Shown here one piece after another: positions 38,910 through 48,081 of a stretch of DNA of 64,000 nt; within the stretch, counting starts at the first letter, position 1; every line of letters starts with the position of its first letter. A program made the translations under genes and the position numbers. The notes under the pieces are model-generated. The model had not been told where the DNA came from and ran no database searches. It worked only from the letters and a program-made list of their open reading frames with translations. The DNA is from Trebonia sp963777905 (GTDB lineage Bacteria; Actinomycetota; Actinomycetes; Streptosporangiales; Streptosporangiaceae): the NCBI GenBank assembly GCA_963777905.1, contig CAVZSM010000007.1:26336-90335 (forward strand). Reading direction: 5' to 3'.

Positions 38910-40739
38910 GTGGGCGATGCGGAGCTCGTAACGCGGCTGCGGCAGGCGGGCGTGGGACGCGGGGAGCTGGTGGGGCTGGCCGTGTCCCCCGACGGGACCG
39001 TCGCGGTCTCCACCGACGCCGGTGCGGCCGGGGCACTGGTGGCGGGGTGGGTGGGCGACGTTGGCGAGTTGGGCATCGCGGATGAGGAGGTCCGGCCGCG
39101 GTGGGTTACCTGGTCGCAGGAGGATGCGCAGCGGCTGGTCGCGCTGGGGGTGCGACTCTCGACGTGCTGGGATGTCGCGGCGGTGCACCGGCTGCTGTTC
39201 GGCGGGTGGCGCGCGGATCCTGGCTTCGCCTGGGCGCACCTGCGCGGGCTGCCGCTCGACGGGGTGCCCGCACCCGGGCCGGCCGCGGCCGCAGGCATGG
39301 CCGATCTGTTCGACGCGGCGCGGGAGGAAGAGTCCCCGCCCGCGAGGAAGGAAACAGCCGACGACACGGGGCCGGTCGGGGCGGACGGCTATCTGCGGCT
39401 TGACTGGACCCGCGGCGGCTGGGCCGGGTCGCCTGAGCGGCTGCTGGCCTGGGCGCGGCTTGCCAGGCAGGCGGCGGAGCTGCAGCGGGGCGCCCTAGAG
39501 GCCGACACGGGCGGAGCCGGAGGCGGAGCGGGCAGGGCCAGCGGCCAGGTGCGCCGGGGCAGCGGCGGAGCGGGCGGGGCTTGGGCGGTCGCGACCGTGC
39601 GGGCTGAGTCGACTGTTGAGTTGCTGTGCGCCGAGTTGTCCGCCGATGGGCTGCCGATGGACCGGGACGCAGCGGAGCAGGTGCTCGCCGGGTTTATCGG
39701 ACCGCGGCCGCGCGGGGATGCCGAGGCGGCGGCGATGCGCGCGGCGCGGGATGGCGCGGTGCTGCGGCACGCGCCCGCCGGGGTGACCGCCGACCTGCGC
39801 AGCCCGGTGCAGGTGCGGTCGCTGCTCGCGGCCGCGGGCGTCGAGGTGCCGGATACCCGGGCGTGGCGGCTCGAGGAGTTCAAGGACACCTCACCGCTCG
39901 TCGCCGCGCTGCTCGAGTGGCGCAAGGCGGAACGGATCGCCACCACCTACGGCTACGGCTGGCTCGACGAGAACCTCGGTCCCGACGGGCGGCTACGCGG
40001 CGCGTGGACCGGCTCCGACGGCGCCGCCGGGCGGATGACGGCGTCCAGCGGGCTGCACAACATGCCCGCGGCTATCCGCCGGGCGGTCATCGCGGCGCAA
40101 GGGCACCTGTTCGTGCGGGCCGACCTCGGGCAGATCGAGCCGCGCGTGCTCGCCGCGGTGTCCGGCGACCCCGCGCTGGCCCTGGCGACGCAGGCCGACG
40201 ACATGTACCTGCCCGTCGCGACTGAACTCGGCGTCGACAGGCCCACCGCCAAAGTCGCGATGATCGCCGCGATGTACGGCCAGACCACCGGGCACGGCGG
40301 CGTCGCGGGGCGCCGCATGCGGGCCGCCTACCCCGTCGCGATGGGCTACCTCGACTCGGCCGACCGCAACGCCAGGGCCGAACGGGACCTGCGCACCTAC
40401 GGCGGCCGGCTCGTCCGCATGTCGGGCGGCATCGCGTCGCCGGCCCGCACGGCCGCGCGCGGCCGGTACGGGCGCAACGCGCTGGTCCAGGGGGCGGCGG
40501 CGGAACTGTTCAAGATGTGGGCGGTCACGGTGCGCGCACGGGGTCCCGCGCTTGGCGCGCGGATCGTGTTGTGCCTGCACGATGAGCTGCTGGTGCACGT
40601 CGCTGAAGAGCACGCGGACGCGGCGGCGGCGCTGGTGGGCGACTGTCTCGCGGAGACCGCGCGCCGCTGGGCGCCGCGCGGTGATGTGCGGCTCATCGCG
40701 GAGACCAGCGTCGTTCGCTGCTGGGCCGACGCGAAGTAG
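38910..40739 (+). CDS. PolA-like bifunctional 3'-5' exonuclease/DNA polymerase
   Basis: 609 residues from GTG at 38910. The C-terminal half is a family A polymerase: motif A RADLGQIEPRVLAAVSGDP near residues 405-425, motif B region RPTAKVAMIAAMYGQTTGHG, and motif C LCLHDELLVHV near 555. The N-terminal ~190 residues are a shortened exonuclease-like domain without clear metal-binding carboxylates, joined by a Gly-rich linker. There is no 5'-3' exonuclease domain. This is the extra, non-PolA type known from actinobacteria, likely used in DNA repair. A dyad-rich region precedes it. Confidence 0.9.
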   Translation: MGDAELVTRLRQAGVGRGELVGLAVSPDGTVAVSTDAGAAGALVAGWVGDVGELGIADEEVRPRWVTWSQEDAQRLVALGVRLSTCWDVAAVHRLLFGGWRADPGFAWAHLRGLPLDGVPAPGPAAAAGMADLFDAAREEESPPARKETADDTGPVGADGYLRLDWTRGGWAGSPERLLAWARLARQAAELQRGALEADTGGAGGGAGRASGQVRRGSGGAGGAWAVATVRAESTVELLCAELSADGLPMDRDAAEQVLAGFIGPRPRGDAEAAAMRAARDGAVLRHAPAGVTADLRSPVQVRSLLAAAGVEVPDTRAWRLEEFKDTSPLVAALLEWRKAERIATTYGYGWLDENLGPDGRLRGAWTGSDGAAGRMTASSGLHNMPAAIRRAVIAAQGHLFVRADLGQIEPRVLAAVSGDPALALATQADDMYLPVATELGVDRPTAKVAMIAAMYGQTTGHGGVAGRRMRAAYPVAMGYLDSADRNARAERDLRTYGGRLVRMSGGIASPARTAARGRYGRNALVQGAAAELFKMWAVTVRARGPALGARIVLCLHDELLVHVAEEHADAAAALVGDCLAETARRWAPRGDVRLIAETSVVRCWADAK

Positions 40740-40819
40740 CAGGCGGTCCTGGGCGCGGGCACGGCGGACGGGCTGGTAGCGTGGCGGGCAGCAAACCCGG
40801 GCGTAGAGGGGGCTGCACG

Positions 40820-41542
40820 TTGCCGCGGTACCGCAGAGTTGTGGTCAAGCTCAGCGGTGAGGCTCTTGCCGGTGCGGCCGGAACGGGGGCTGACCCCGCG
40901 AGCCTCGCCCGCGTCGCCGACGAGGTGCTGTCCGTGCACGAGCTCGGCGTCGAGGTGGCCGTCGTCGTCGGCGGCGGCAACTACTTCCGCGGCAGGATGG
41001 CCGACGGCTGGGGCATCAGCCGGGCCGAGGCGGACAACATCGGAATGCTCGGCACCGTGATGAACGCGCTCATGCTCCGCGGCGCGCTCACCGCGCGGAC
41101 CGACGCGGACATACGAGTCATGACCGCGGTGCCGATCCACAGCGTCGCCGAGCCGTTCATCAGGCTCCGCGCGGTGCACCACCTCGAGCGCGGCATGATC
41201 GTCGTGCTGGCCGGCGGCATCGGCCAGCCGTACGTCACCACCGACTACCCGGCGGTGCAGCGGGCGCTCGAGCTCGACGCCGACGCGCTCCTCGTGGCCA
41301 AGCACGGCGTCGACGGCGTGTACGACGCCGACCCCAAGCACCACCCGGACGCCAAGCGGTACACCTCCCTCACGTACGACGAGGCCCTTGCGGCCGGCGT
41401 GCGCATCATGGACACCAGCGCGTTCGTGCTGGCCAACGAGCAGTCGCTGACCATGCACGTGTTCGACGTCGGCGCGGTTGGCGTGATGCGCGGCATCTGC
41501 GAGGGCCTCGAACTCGGCACCAAGATCAGCGTCAAGGGCTGA
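40820..41542 (+). CDS. UMP-kinase-like amino acid kinase family protein (PyrH paralogue)
   Basis: 240 residues from TTG at 40820, chosen because GAGGGGG lies at the right distance; GTG at 40781 is in frame but lacks a ribosome site. It has the amino-acid-kinase fold of UMP kinase: VVVKLSGEALAG, VVVGGGNYFRG, NIGMLGTVMNALMLRGAL, AKHGVDGVYDADPKHHPDA. It differs from housekeeping PyrH in the UMP-site loop (MTAVPIHSVAEPFIRLRA) and lies away from tsf/frr, its usual neighbours. It may be a second UMP kinase or a kinase for a related substrate. Confidence 0.82.
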   Translation: MPRYRRVVVKLSGEALAGAAGTGADPASLARVADEVLSVHELGVEVAVVVGGGNYFRGRMADGWGISRAEADNIGMLGTVMNALMLRGALTARTDADIRVMTAVPIHSVAEPFIRLRAVHHLERGMIVVLAGGIGQPYVTTDYPAVQRALELDADALLVAKHGVDGVYDADPKHHPDAKRYTSLTYDEALAAGVRIMDTSAFVLANEQSLTMHVFDVGAVGVMRGICEGLELGTKISVKG

Positions 41543-41573
41543 CCCGCTGCCGGGCAGGCCGCACACTGGAGAC

Positions 41574-42683
41574 ATGAGCACGCTGCTGCAAGCGGGAGAC
41601 GGGAACGTCGCCGCGGAGGCGCTCGGGGTAGCGGTCGCGGCCCGGGTACCCGTTCTGCTCTGGGGCGCCCCAGGCACCGGGAAGACATCGGCCATCCGAG
41701 CGATGGCGGAGGCCATGGGCCTGCCGTGCGAAACGGTCATCGCGTCGATCAGGGAGCCGTCCGACTTCGCCGGCCTGCCGGTGGTCACCGGGGACGTGGT
41801 CCGCTTCGCGCCGCCGCTGTGGGCCACCAGGCTCGCCGAGGCCGGCACCGGTGTGCTGTTCCTCGACGAGCTGTCCACCGCGCCGCCCGCGGTGCAGGCC
41901 GCGCTGCTGCGGGTGGTGCTGGAACGGACCGTCGGCGACCTGACGCTGCCCGACGACGTGGCCGTCGTCGCCGCCGCGAACCCGCCCGAGCAGGCCGCGG
42001 ACGGCTGGGATTTGTCCGCGCCGCTGGCCAACAGGCTGTGTCACCTGAGCTGGGAGACGTCGCCGCGTAGCATCGCCGAGGGGCTGGCCAGCGGCTGGGC
42101 GCCGCCGCCTGTCCCGCTGCTGCCGGCAGGCTGGACCGCGGGCGAACCGCTCAGCAAGTCCCTGGTCGCCGCGTTCCTCCAGGTGCGGCCCGCGCTCGCG
42201 ATCGCGCCGCCGGACAACGCCAGCGAGGCCGGGCGGGGCTGGCCGAGCCCGCGCACCTGGGAGATGGCGGCCCGGCTGATGACGGCCGGGGAGGCCGCGA
42301 AGGCCACCGACCAGGCCAGGTCGGCGCTCATCAGGGGAGCGGTCGGTGACGGCGCGGGCGTGGAGTTCCTCGCCTGGCTGGTGGAGATGGACCTGCCCGA
42401 TCCTGAGGAAGTGCTGGCCAATCCCGCCGCGTTCCGGCTGCCTGAGCGCGGGGACCGGGCGTACGCGGCGCTCGCCGCCGTCGCCGCGGCGGTCGCCGCG
42501 GAGCCGACGCCGGAGCGCTGGACCGCGGCCTGGCAGGTGCTCGGCGGCTGCGCGGAGACGGCGCCCGACGTGGCAGCGACCGCGGCGCGGGTGCTGGCCA
42601 AATGCCGCCCGGACGGCATGCCGCTGCCCGGCGAGATCAAGCTGTTCGCCCCGGTGCTGCGCGACGCCGGGCTGCTGGGCTAG
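41574..42683 (+). CDS. MoxR-type AAA+ ATPase
   Basis: 369 residues. Walker A GAPGTGKTSAIRAMAEA at ~31, Walker B VLFLDELSTAPPAVQAALLR at ~94, sensor VAVVAAANPPEQAADGWDLS, and the MoxR-type lid. Such ATPases act as chaperones together with vWA-domain proteins; the vWA/metallopeptidase-like protein is encoded 6 bases downstream. The pair is probably one functional unit acting on a protein complex that cannot be named from the window. Confidence 0.9.
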   Translation: MSTLLQAGDGNVAAEALGVAVAARVPVLLWGAPGTGKTSAIRAMAEAMGLPCETVIASIREPSDFAGLPVVTGDVVRFAPPLWATRLAEAGTGVLFLDELSTAPPAVQAALLRVVLERTVGDLTLPDDVAVVAAANPPEQAADGWDLSAPLANRLCHLSWETSPRSIAEGLASGWAPPPVPLLPAGWTAGEPLSKSLVAAFLQVRPALAIAPPDNASEAGRGWPSPRTWEMAARLMTAGEAAKATDQARSALIRGAVGDGAGVEFLAWLVEMDLPDPEEVLANPAAFRLPERGDRAYAALAAVAAAVAAEPTPERWTAAWQVLGGCAETAPDVAATAARVLAKCRPDGMPLPGEIKLFAPVLRDAGLLG

Positions 42684-42689
42684 CGGACC

Positions 42690-43871
42690 GTGAGCGAGCT
42701 GCCTGGCCTCGCCGCCGCCAGGATCTGGGCCGCGGCTCGCTTCCCCTACCTGGCGAGCGGCATCTTCGGCGCCCAGGTGACCGCCGTCCCCGGGCTCGAC
42801 AGCGTCGCCATCGACGAGCGCTGGCAGCTGTCCGCCGATCCCGAGCTGGTGGCCGGCTGGTCCGCCGCCCAGTTCGGCAGCGTTCTCGTGCATCACGTCT
42901 GCCACATCCTGCGTCATCATTCAGAACGGGCGCTGGCGACTGCGGTCACCAAGGACGACTCCCGGCAGTGGCTGAGCGCCGCCGACGCCGAGATCAACGA
43001 CGACCTGATACCCGCCGGGCTGGAACTGCCGGGAAACCCGGTGCTGCCGCGGCACTTCGGCGCCGACGACGGGCGGCTGGCCGAAGAGTACTTCGCGCTG
43101 CTGAAGCGGCGCGAAGCCGGCCCGGAGGATGAGGGCCCGGCGGCGTGGCTGGACTGCGGCAGCGGCGCGGACGGGCTCCCCAGGGCGTCGGACCGGCCAG
43201 GCGGGCTCGACCCGTGGCTGGCCGACCTGCTGCGCCGCCAGGTGGCGGAGGAGGTCGTGCGGCACGCCAAGCAGGCGGGAACGGTCCCCGCCGGGCTGCT
43301 GCGCTGGGCGCGGGACGTGCTGGCGCCGCGGGTCGACTGGCGGCGGCTGCTCGCCGCCGAGCTGCGCAGGGCCATCGCCGACGTAGCGGGCGCGGCGGAC
43401 TACTCCTACCGCCGACCTTCCCGGCGGGCCGCCGCGGTCAGCGGCGTGGTGCTGCCCGCGCTGCGACGGCCGGTGCCCGAGCTCGCGGTGGTCTGCGACA
43501 CCTCGGGCAGCATGAGCGAGGAACTCCTCGCGATGGCGCTCGCCGAGGTGGAGGGTCTGCTGCGCGCCCTCGGCATGGCCCGCCAGCTCCGGGTGCTCGC
43601 CTGCGACGCGGCGGCCGGGCCCGCGCAGCGGGTCTCCTGCGCCCGCCAGGTCACGCTGACCGGCGGCGGCGGCACGAACATGGGCGCCGGCCTCGCGGCC
43701 GCCTACGCGCTCCGGCCCCGCCCCGCCGTGACCGTGGTGCTCACCGACGGCTATACGCCGTGGCCCGATGCCGCGCCGAAGGGGATGCGGGTGGTGGCCG
43801 GGCTGCTCGGCGACGACGCGCCTGGAGCGCCGCGCTGGGCAAGAGCCGTCCGCGTACCCTTTCCTGGGTGA
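42690..43871 (+). CDS. vWA protein with metallopeptidase-like N-terminal domain (DUF2201 type)
   Basis: 393 residues from GTG at 42690. The N-terminal domain has FGSVLVHHVCHILRHHSERA at ~62-81 and SAADAEINDDLIPAGLELPG, the pattern of putative metallopeptidases, but the expected HExxH is HHVCH, without the catalytic Glu. The C-terminal domain is a vWA domain with the MIDAS motif VVCDTSGSMSEELLAMAL near 266, GGGGTNMGAGLAAA and VVLTDGYTPWP. It is encoded 6 bases after the MoxR ATPase. Its stop overlaps the next start. Confidence 0.87.
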   Translation: MSELPGLAAARIWAAARFPYLASGIFGAQVTAVPGLDSVAIDERWQLSADPELVAGWSAAQFGSVLVHHVCHILRHHSERALATAVTKDDSRQWLSAADAEINDDLIPAGLELPGNPVLPRHFGADDGRLAEEYFALLKRREAGPEDEGPAAWLDCGSGADGLPRASDRPGGLDPWLADLLRRQVAEEVVRHAKQAGTVPAGLLRWARDVLAPRVDWRRLLAAELRRAIADVAGAADYSYRRPSRRAAAVSGVVLPALRRPVPELAVVCDTSGSMSEELLAMALAEVEGLLRALGMARQLRVLACDAAAGPAQRVSCARQVTLTGGGGTNMGAGLAAAYALRPRPAVTVVLTDGYTPWPDAAPKGMRVVAGLLGDDAPGAPRWARAVRVPFPG

Positions 43872-44572
43872 GCAAAGCGATCCCGCCGCGGACGATGACC
43901 GTGATCGCGGTGCTGCTGACGTTCGCCTCCGGCGCGTCGGACGTGACGAGCTTCACCAGGCTCGGGAACGTCTTCACGAGCGTGATGACCGGGAACATCA
44001 CGGTGTTCGGCCTGTCGCTGGCCCGCGGGTCGGCGTCGCTGGCCCTGCACACCGCGGTGGCGGTCGCCGGCTACGTCACGGGCGTCGCCGCCGGCACGCT
44101 GATCGGCAGGTACCGCGTGGACCGCATCTTGGCCAAGTCCCCCGCCGAGCCGGCCGGCGAGAACTGGCCCGCGCACATGACGCTGACGCTAGCGGCCGAG
44201 CTCACGCTGCTCGCCGGTGTCCTGGCCGGCTGGGAGGCGACAGGCTCGCGCCCGGCCGGCTGGGCCCAGTACGTGATCCTCGCCGTCGCCGCCTGCGCCA
44301 TGGGCATCCAGTCGGCCGCGGTCGTCCAGCTCGGGCTCGGCAACGTGTCCACCACCTATCTCACCGGGACGCTGACCGGCCTGGTCAGCGCGGTCTTCCG
44401 GCCGGAGGAAGAGATCGGCTGGCGGCGCCCGGGAGTCCTGGTCGGCCTGCTGGCGGGCGCGTCGCTAGCCGGAGTGCTGGTGGCCAACGCGGCGTGGGCC
44501 GTGCCCTGCCTTCCGCTGCTCGGGGTCGCCGCCGCCACGGTACTGGGCACCAGGTCAGTTAATTCCCGCTAA
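43868..44572 (+). CDS. YoaK/DUF1275 family membrane protein
   Basis: 234 residues from GTG at 43868, overlapping the previous stop by 3 bases. Six or so helices with the family start VIAVLLTFASGASDVTSFTR, then GNVFTSVMTGNITVFGLSLA, and YLTGTLTGLVSAVFRPEEE. DUF1275/YoaK proteins are uncharacterised inner-membrane proteins, possibly transporters. The tight overlap with the vWA gene may reflect chance compact packing rather than common function. Confidence 0.87.
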   Translation: MSKAIPPRTMTVIAVLLTFASGASDVTSFTRLGNVFTSVMTGNITVFGLSLARGSASLALHTAVAVAGYVTGVAAGTLIGRYRVDRILAKSPAEPAGENWPAHMTLTLAAELTLLAGVLAGWEATGSRPAGWAQYVILAVAACAMGIQSAAVVQLGLGNVSTTYLTGTLTGLVSAVFRPEEEIGWRRPGVLVGLLAGASLAGVLVANAAWAVPCLPLLGVAAATVLGTRSVNSR

Positions 44573-44599
44573 GCCGGGCCGCAACAGCAGCATGGGACG

Positions 44600-45562
44600 T
44601 TGCTGCCTGTGGTTCTCAACTTCTACGCCGGGCCGACCATGGCCCAGCCCGCGTTCGGCAAGGCCACGCTCGCCCGCGTCGTGCAGAATACGGGAACGCT
44701 GACGACGCAGCTGCTCGCCGGCTGGGAGCAGGCCGCGCGCCGCGGCGAGCCGGTCGACGTGCTCAACGACATGCAGCACCTGGTGATGCGGGTCATCGGC
44801 ATGGCGCTGTTCAGCCGGGACCTGGAGAACGACCTGCAGGCCGGCCGGGCGGACACGGCCGGCGCGGACCCCAGAGGCACCAGGGGCGCCAACTGCTTCA
44901 CCGAGACCGTGCGGGCCGGCGTCCAGGTCGTCGCGTTGCGCAACGTCAGCCCGGCGCCCCTGCCGCTGTGGGTGCCCACCAGGCTGCACCGCCGCTTCCG
45001 GCGCGGCCTCACAGCCGTCGACCGCTTCGTGTACGCGCGGATCGACGAGCGGCTGGCGGACCCCGGCGGCTACGACGACATGCTGGCCAACCTGGTCAGA
45101 AGCTACGGCGATCAGGCGGCGGCCGCGGGCACGCGGCGCGAGCTGCGCGACCAGGTGGTGACGCTGTTCTTCGCCGGCTTCGAGACCACCGCCGTGGCGC
45201 TGGCCTGGACCTGGCTGCTGCTCGGGCAGCACCAGGCCGCGGAGGCCCGGTTCCACCAGGAGCTCGCGGCTGTCCTCGGCGGCCGGGCGCCGGGCGCCGA
45301 GGACCTGAAGGCGCTCGGTTACACCGGACAGGTCGTCCAGGAGTCCATGCGGATGTACCCGCCCGTCTACACGCTGACCCGCCAGGTGGCGGCGGATGAC
45401 GAGATAGCAGGTTTCGCGACCGCCGAGATGACGACCGTGCTGGCGGTCGCCGGGCAGCGAGTGCGGCTGCGGCCCGCTTCCGCAGGACCCGTCACGATCA
45501 TCCCCGCCGTCACCCAGCGCCCGGCCGGCGGCCTGCCGATGCTCGTCGAGGTGCGGTCATGA
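44600..45562 (+). pseudogene. Decayed cytochrome P450
   Basis: About 320 codons remain, opened by a TTG. It starts in the middle of the fold at MAQPAFGKATLARVV (helix C region), so roughly the first 90 residues are lost. The I-helix FFAGFETTAVALAWTW and the K-helix ESMRMYPPVYTLTR are present. Then DDEIAGFATAEMTTVLAVAG joins the post-ExxR strand directly to the L-helix: the ~65 residues containing the heme-binding FxxGxRxCxG loop are missing. Without the heme cysteine it cannot be a working P450. An in-frame internal deletion plus an N-terminal truncation is the simplest explanation. Confidence 0.85.
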
Positions 45563-45575
45563 CCGCCAGCGGCGG

Positions 45576-46268
45576 CTACGGCACGGCTAACCGCTGACCG
45601 TTATCCGCGACGATGCGGTAGCCGACGCCGCGGACGGTCTGGATGCGGACGCGGGAACCGGAGAGCTTGGCGCGCAGCCGCGCCAGGTGCACGTCGATCG
45701 TGTTCGAGGAGAACGTGTCGACCTCGTCGGTCCACACGTGCTGCGCGATCTGGCGGCGTTCCGCGACGGCCGGCGAGAACCGCATCAGCGTCTCGAGGAT
45801 GCTCAGCTCGGTCGAAGTCAGCGCTGGCCGGCGGCCGCCGAACGTGACCTCGCGGGAGGCCGGGTCGCACTCCAGGTCGCCGACCACCAGCCGGGGCGGC
45901 AGCACGTCAGGCGGCCGGCGCTGCAGCGCCCGCAGCCGGGCGAGCAGCTCGTCGAAGGCAAATGGCTTGACCAGGTAGTCGTCGGCGCCGGCGTCCAGGC
46001 CGGCCACCCGGTCCTCAGGCGCGCCCTTGCCGCTGATCATCAGCACCGGTGTCCTGGCCCCCGTGCGGCGCAGCTGGCGCACCACGTCGATGCCAGACAC
46101 CCGGGGCATCAGCCAGTCGAGCACGGCCACCGCGTACTCGTAACAGCGGGCGTATGACAGCGCCGACTCGCCGTCGGCGACGAGGTCGACCACGTAGCCA
46201 CGGCTGCGGAGACCCTGGGCGAGCACCGCGCCAAGGGTGTCGTCGTCTTCCGCCACCAAGACCCGCAC
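45576..46268 (-). CDS. OmpR/PhoB-type response regulator
   Basis: 230 residues from GTG at 46268. Receiver domain: VLVAEDDDTL, phospho-acceptor Asp51 in VAVLDWLMPRVSG, switch residues PVLMISGKGAPED and DDYLVKPFAFDEL. C-terminal winged helix: SREVTFGGRRPALTSTELSI, then NTIDVHLARLRAKL and IQTVRGVGYRI. No histidine kinase gene is adjacent, so it is an orphan here. It converges with the P450 remnant and follows the dprE2 gene on the same strand after 74 bases. Confidence 0.94.
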   Translation of the reverse strand: MRVLVAEDDDTLGAVLAQGLRSRGYVVDLVADGESALSYARCYEYAVAVLDWLMPRVSGIDVVRQLRRTGARTPVLMISGKGAPEDRVAGLDAGADDYLVKPFAFDELLARLRALQRRPPDVLPPRLVVGDLECDPASREVTFGGRRPALTSTELSILETLMRFSPAVAERRQIAQHVWTDEVDTFSSNTIDVHLARLRAKLSGSRVRIQTVRGVGYRIVADNGQRLAVP

Positions 46269-46342
46269 AACCGGGGAATGTACCCGCGGCTTCTCGCCAT
46301 AGACGTGCGCAAATGCGAACTCAGAGGGAAGTCAAACCGAAA

Positions 46343-47095
46343 TCAGCGCTTGAGCTTACGCCACACCGGCCTGGGCACCAGCCGCATCGCGGTGGCCAGC
46401 CCGGCCAGCGACGACGGGACCCACACAACTGACTTGGATCCGCGCAGCGCCGCCGCGACCGCGGCGCCGACCGCCTCCGGCGTGGTCGCCAGCGGAGCCG
46501 GCGCCATTCCCGCCGTCATCCGGCCGGTCACGAACCCGGGCCTGACGAGCAGCACGCGGACCCCCGTGCCGTGCAGCGCGTCGGCGTAGCCGCGGGCGAA
46601 CGCGTCCAGGGCCGCCTTGGTCGCCCCGTACACCGCGTTGAACTTGCGCGGCCGGATCGCGGCGACCGACGACAGCACCACGATCGTGCCGCTGCCCCGC
46701 TCGCGCATCCGCGAGCCGAACGCGAGCAGCGCCGTGACGTGCCCGGTGAAGTTGGTCTGGATCATCGTGGCGGCGAGGCGCACGTCACGTTCCGCCTGCT
46801 CTTCCGGGATCAGCACGCCGGTCGCGGCGATCACCAGGTCGGGCACTCCCCCGGCGCAGATCTCGTCGGCGAAGGCCTGATGCGTCCCGGTGTCCAGCGC
46901 GTCGTACCTGGCCACCGTGACCGGGCGGTTCAGCGCCTTGCCGGCCGCCTCGAGCCGCTGCGCGTCGCGCCCCGCCAGGATCACCTCGGTGCCCGGCTCA
47001 AGCCGCAGGGCGGACAGGATCGCCAGGCCGATCTCACTCGTGCCGCCGAGCAACAGGACCCGTGAGAGCCGGCTGCTTCCGTTCTGAACACTCAT
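46343..47095 (-). CDS. dprE2: DprE2-like short-chain dehydrogenase (decaprenylphosphoryl-2-keto-ribose reductase)
   Basis: 250 residues from ATG at 47095 with GGGGAAAAG upstream. It is an SDR: LLLGGTSEIGLAILSAL (NAD-binding), catalytic Ser in VVLSSVAAIRPRKFNAVYGA and YGATKAALDAFARGYADAL with the YxxxK pair. The GGTSEIG start and the VRPGFVTGRMT segment match DprE2, the NADH-dependent half of the decaprenylphosphoryl-ribose epimerase that makes arabinose donors. The UbiA-type phosphoribosyltransferase is encoded 29 bases upstream, supporting this. DprE1 is not in the window. Confidence 0.87.
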   Translation of the reverse strand: MSVQNGSSRLSRVLLLGGTSEIGLAILSALRLEPGTEVILAGRDAQRLEAAGKALNRPVTVARYDALDTGTHQAFADEICAGGVPDLVIAATGVLIPEEQAERDVRLAATMIQTNFTGHVTALLAFGSRMRERGSGTIVVLSSVAAIRPRKFNAVYGATKAALDAFARGYADALHGTGVRVLLVRPGFVTGRMTAGMAPAPLATTPEAVGAAVAAALRGSKSVVWVPSSLAGLATAMRLVPRPVWRKLKR

Positions 47096-47124
47096 CTTTT
47101 CCCCACCCAATCCCTCCCGCCCGC

Positions 47125-48081
47125 CTAAGCCGCGTAGAGCCCGGCGCAGAACAGCACCAGCCAGGCCACCTCGAAACAGAGCATGAGCGCGTCCCTGGTG
47201 ATCAGGTCTTCCACCGGGCGGACGCTGCGGCGCGCGGTGAGCACGCCGAACCTGACCAGTGCCGCGGCCAGCGGCAGCGCGCTCGCCAGGTGCCAGGGGC
47301 GGGCGGCGGTAGTCTCGCTCGCCGCCCACATCAGGTACGTCGCGAGCATGCCCACGCCGATAAGCAGCTGGACGATGCGGAGCATCCCTGGCTGGTACCA
47401 GCGCATCACCGGACGGTGCCGGACAGCTTCATCGCCCAGCGAGGTGAGCTCGGTGTACCGCTTGGCGACCGCGACGCCGAGCGCGCCGAGGGTGCACACG
47501 AGCAGGAACCAGATGGACAGCGGCTTCACGTGGGTCGCCGCCGCGCCGCCGAGAACGCGCAGCAGGAAGCCGGAGGCGACGAGCAGCACCTCGAGGAACG
47601 GGACGTGCTTGAGCCGGAACGAGTACAGGAACTGCAGGCACAGGTAGACGGAGACCGCCTCGACAAGCCGGGGCTCGCGGATTAGCACGCCCGCGCCGAC
47701 GGCGAGGACGACCGCGAGCGCGCCGAGCACGAGCGCGTGCTGGGCGGGCAGCGCGCCGGAGGCGATCGGGCGGTTCCGCTTGACCGGATGACGCCGGTCG
47801 CGCTCGGCGTCGACCACGTCGTTGACGAAGTACACCGCCGCCGAGGCGCAGGCGAAGGCGAACATCGCGAGCAGCGCGTAGGCGAAGCCGTGGTCGCGGC
47901 CCAGTGATGCGGCGGCCAGCGGCGCCGCGAACACCAGGAGATTCTTCGGCCACTGCCGTGGCCTGGTCTCCCTGATGACCGCGATGAGCCACCGCGAAGG
48001 CGTCACCGCCAGGGCCGCCGCGGACGCCGCTGCCTGTGGTCCCGTGTTTTCGCCAGGGACCAGGGTCTTGTCTATTGTCAC
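47125..48081 (-). CDS. UbiA-family decaprenyl-phosphate phosphoribosyltransferase
   Basis: 318 residues from GTG at 48081, about eight to nine membrane helices. The UbiA aspartate motifs are seen as NDVVDAERDRRHP near residue 95 and, later, LRLASGF-like and KRYTELTSLGDEAV segments typical of the Rv3806c type. RETRPRQWPKNLLVFAAPL near the start is the family's signature. It transfers phosphoribosyl from PRPP to a polyprenyl phosphate, the first committed step to the arabinose donor. It overlaps the preceding secreted-hydrolase gene by 4 bases and is followed by dprE2. Confidence 0.9.
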   Translation of the reverse strand: MTIDKTLVPGENTGPQAAASAAALAVTPSRWLIAVIRETRPRQWPKNLLVFAAPLAAASLGRDHGFAYALLAMFAFACASAAVYFVNDVVDAERDRRHPVKRNRPIASGALPAQHALVLGALAVVLAVGAGVLIREPRLVEAVSVYLCLQFLYSFRLKHVPFLEVLLVASGFLLRVLGGAAATHVKPLSIWFLLVCTLGALGVAVAKRYTELTSLGDEAVRHRPVMRWYQPGMLRIVQLLIGVGMLATYLMWAASETTAARPWHLASALPLAAALVRFGVLTARRSVRPVEDLITRDALMLCFEVAWLVLFCAGLYAA

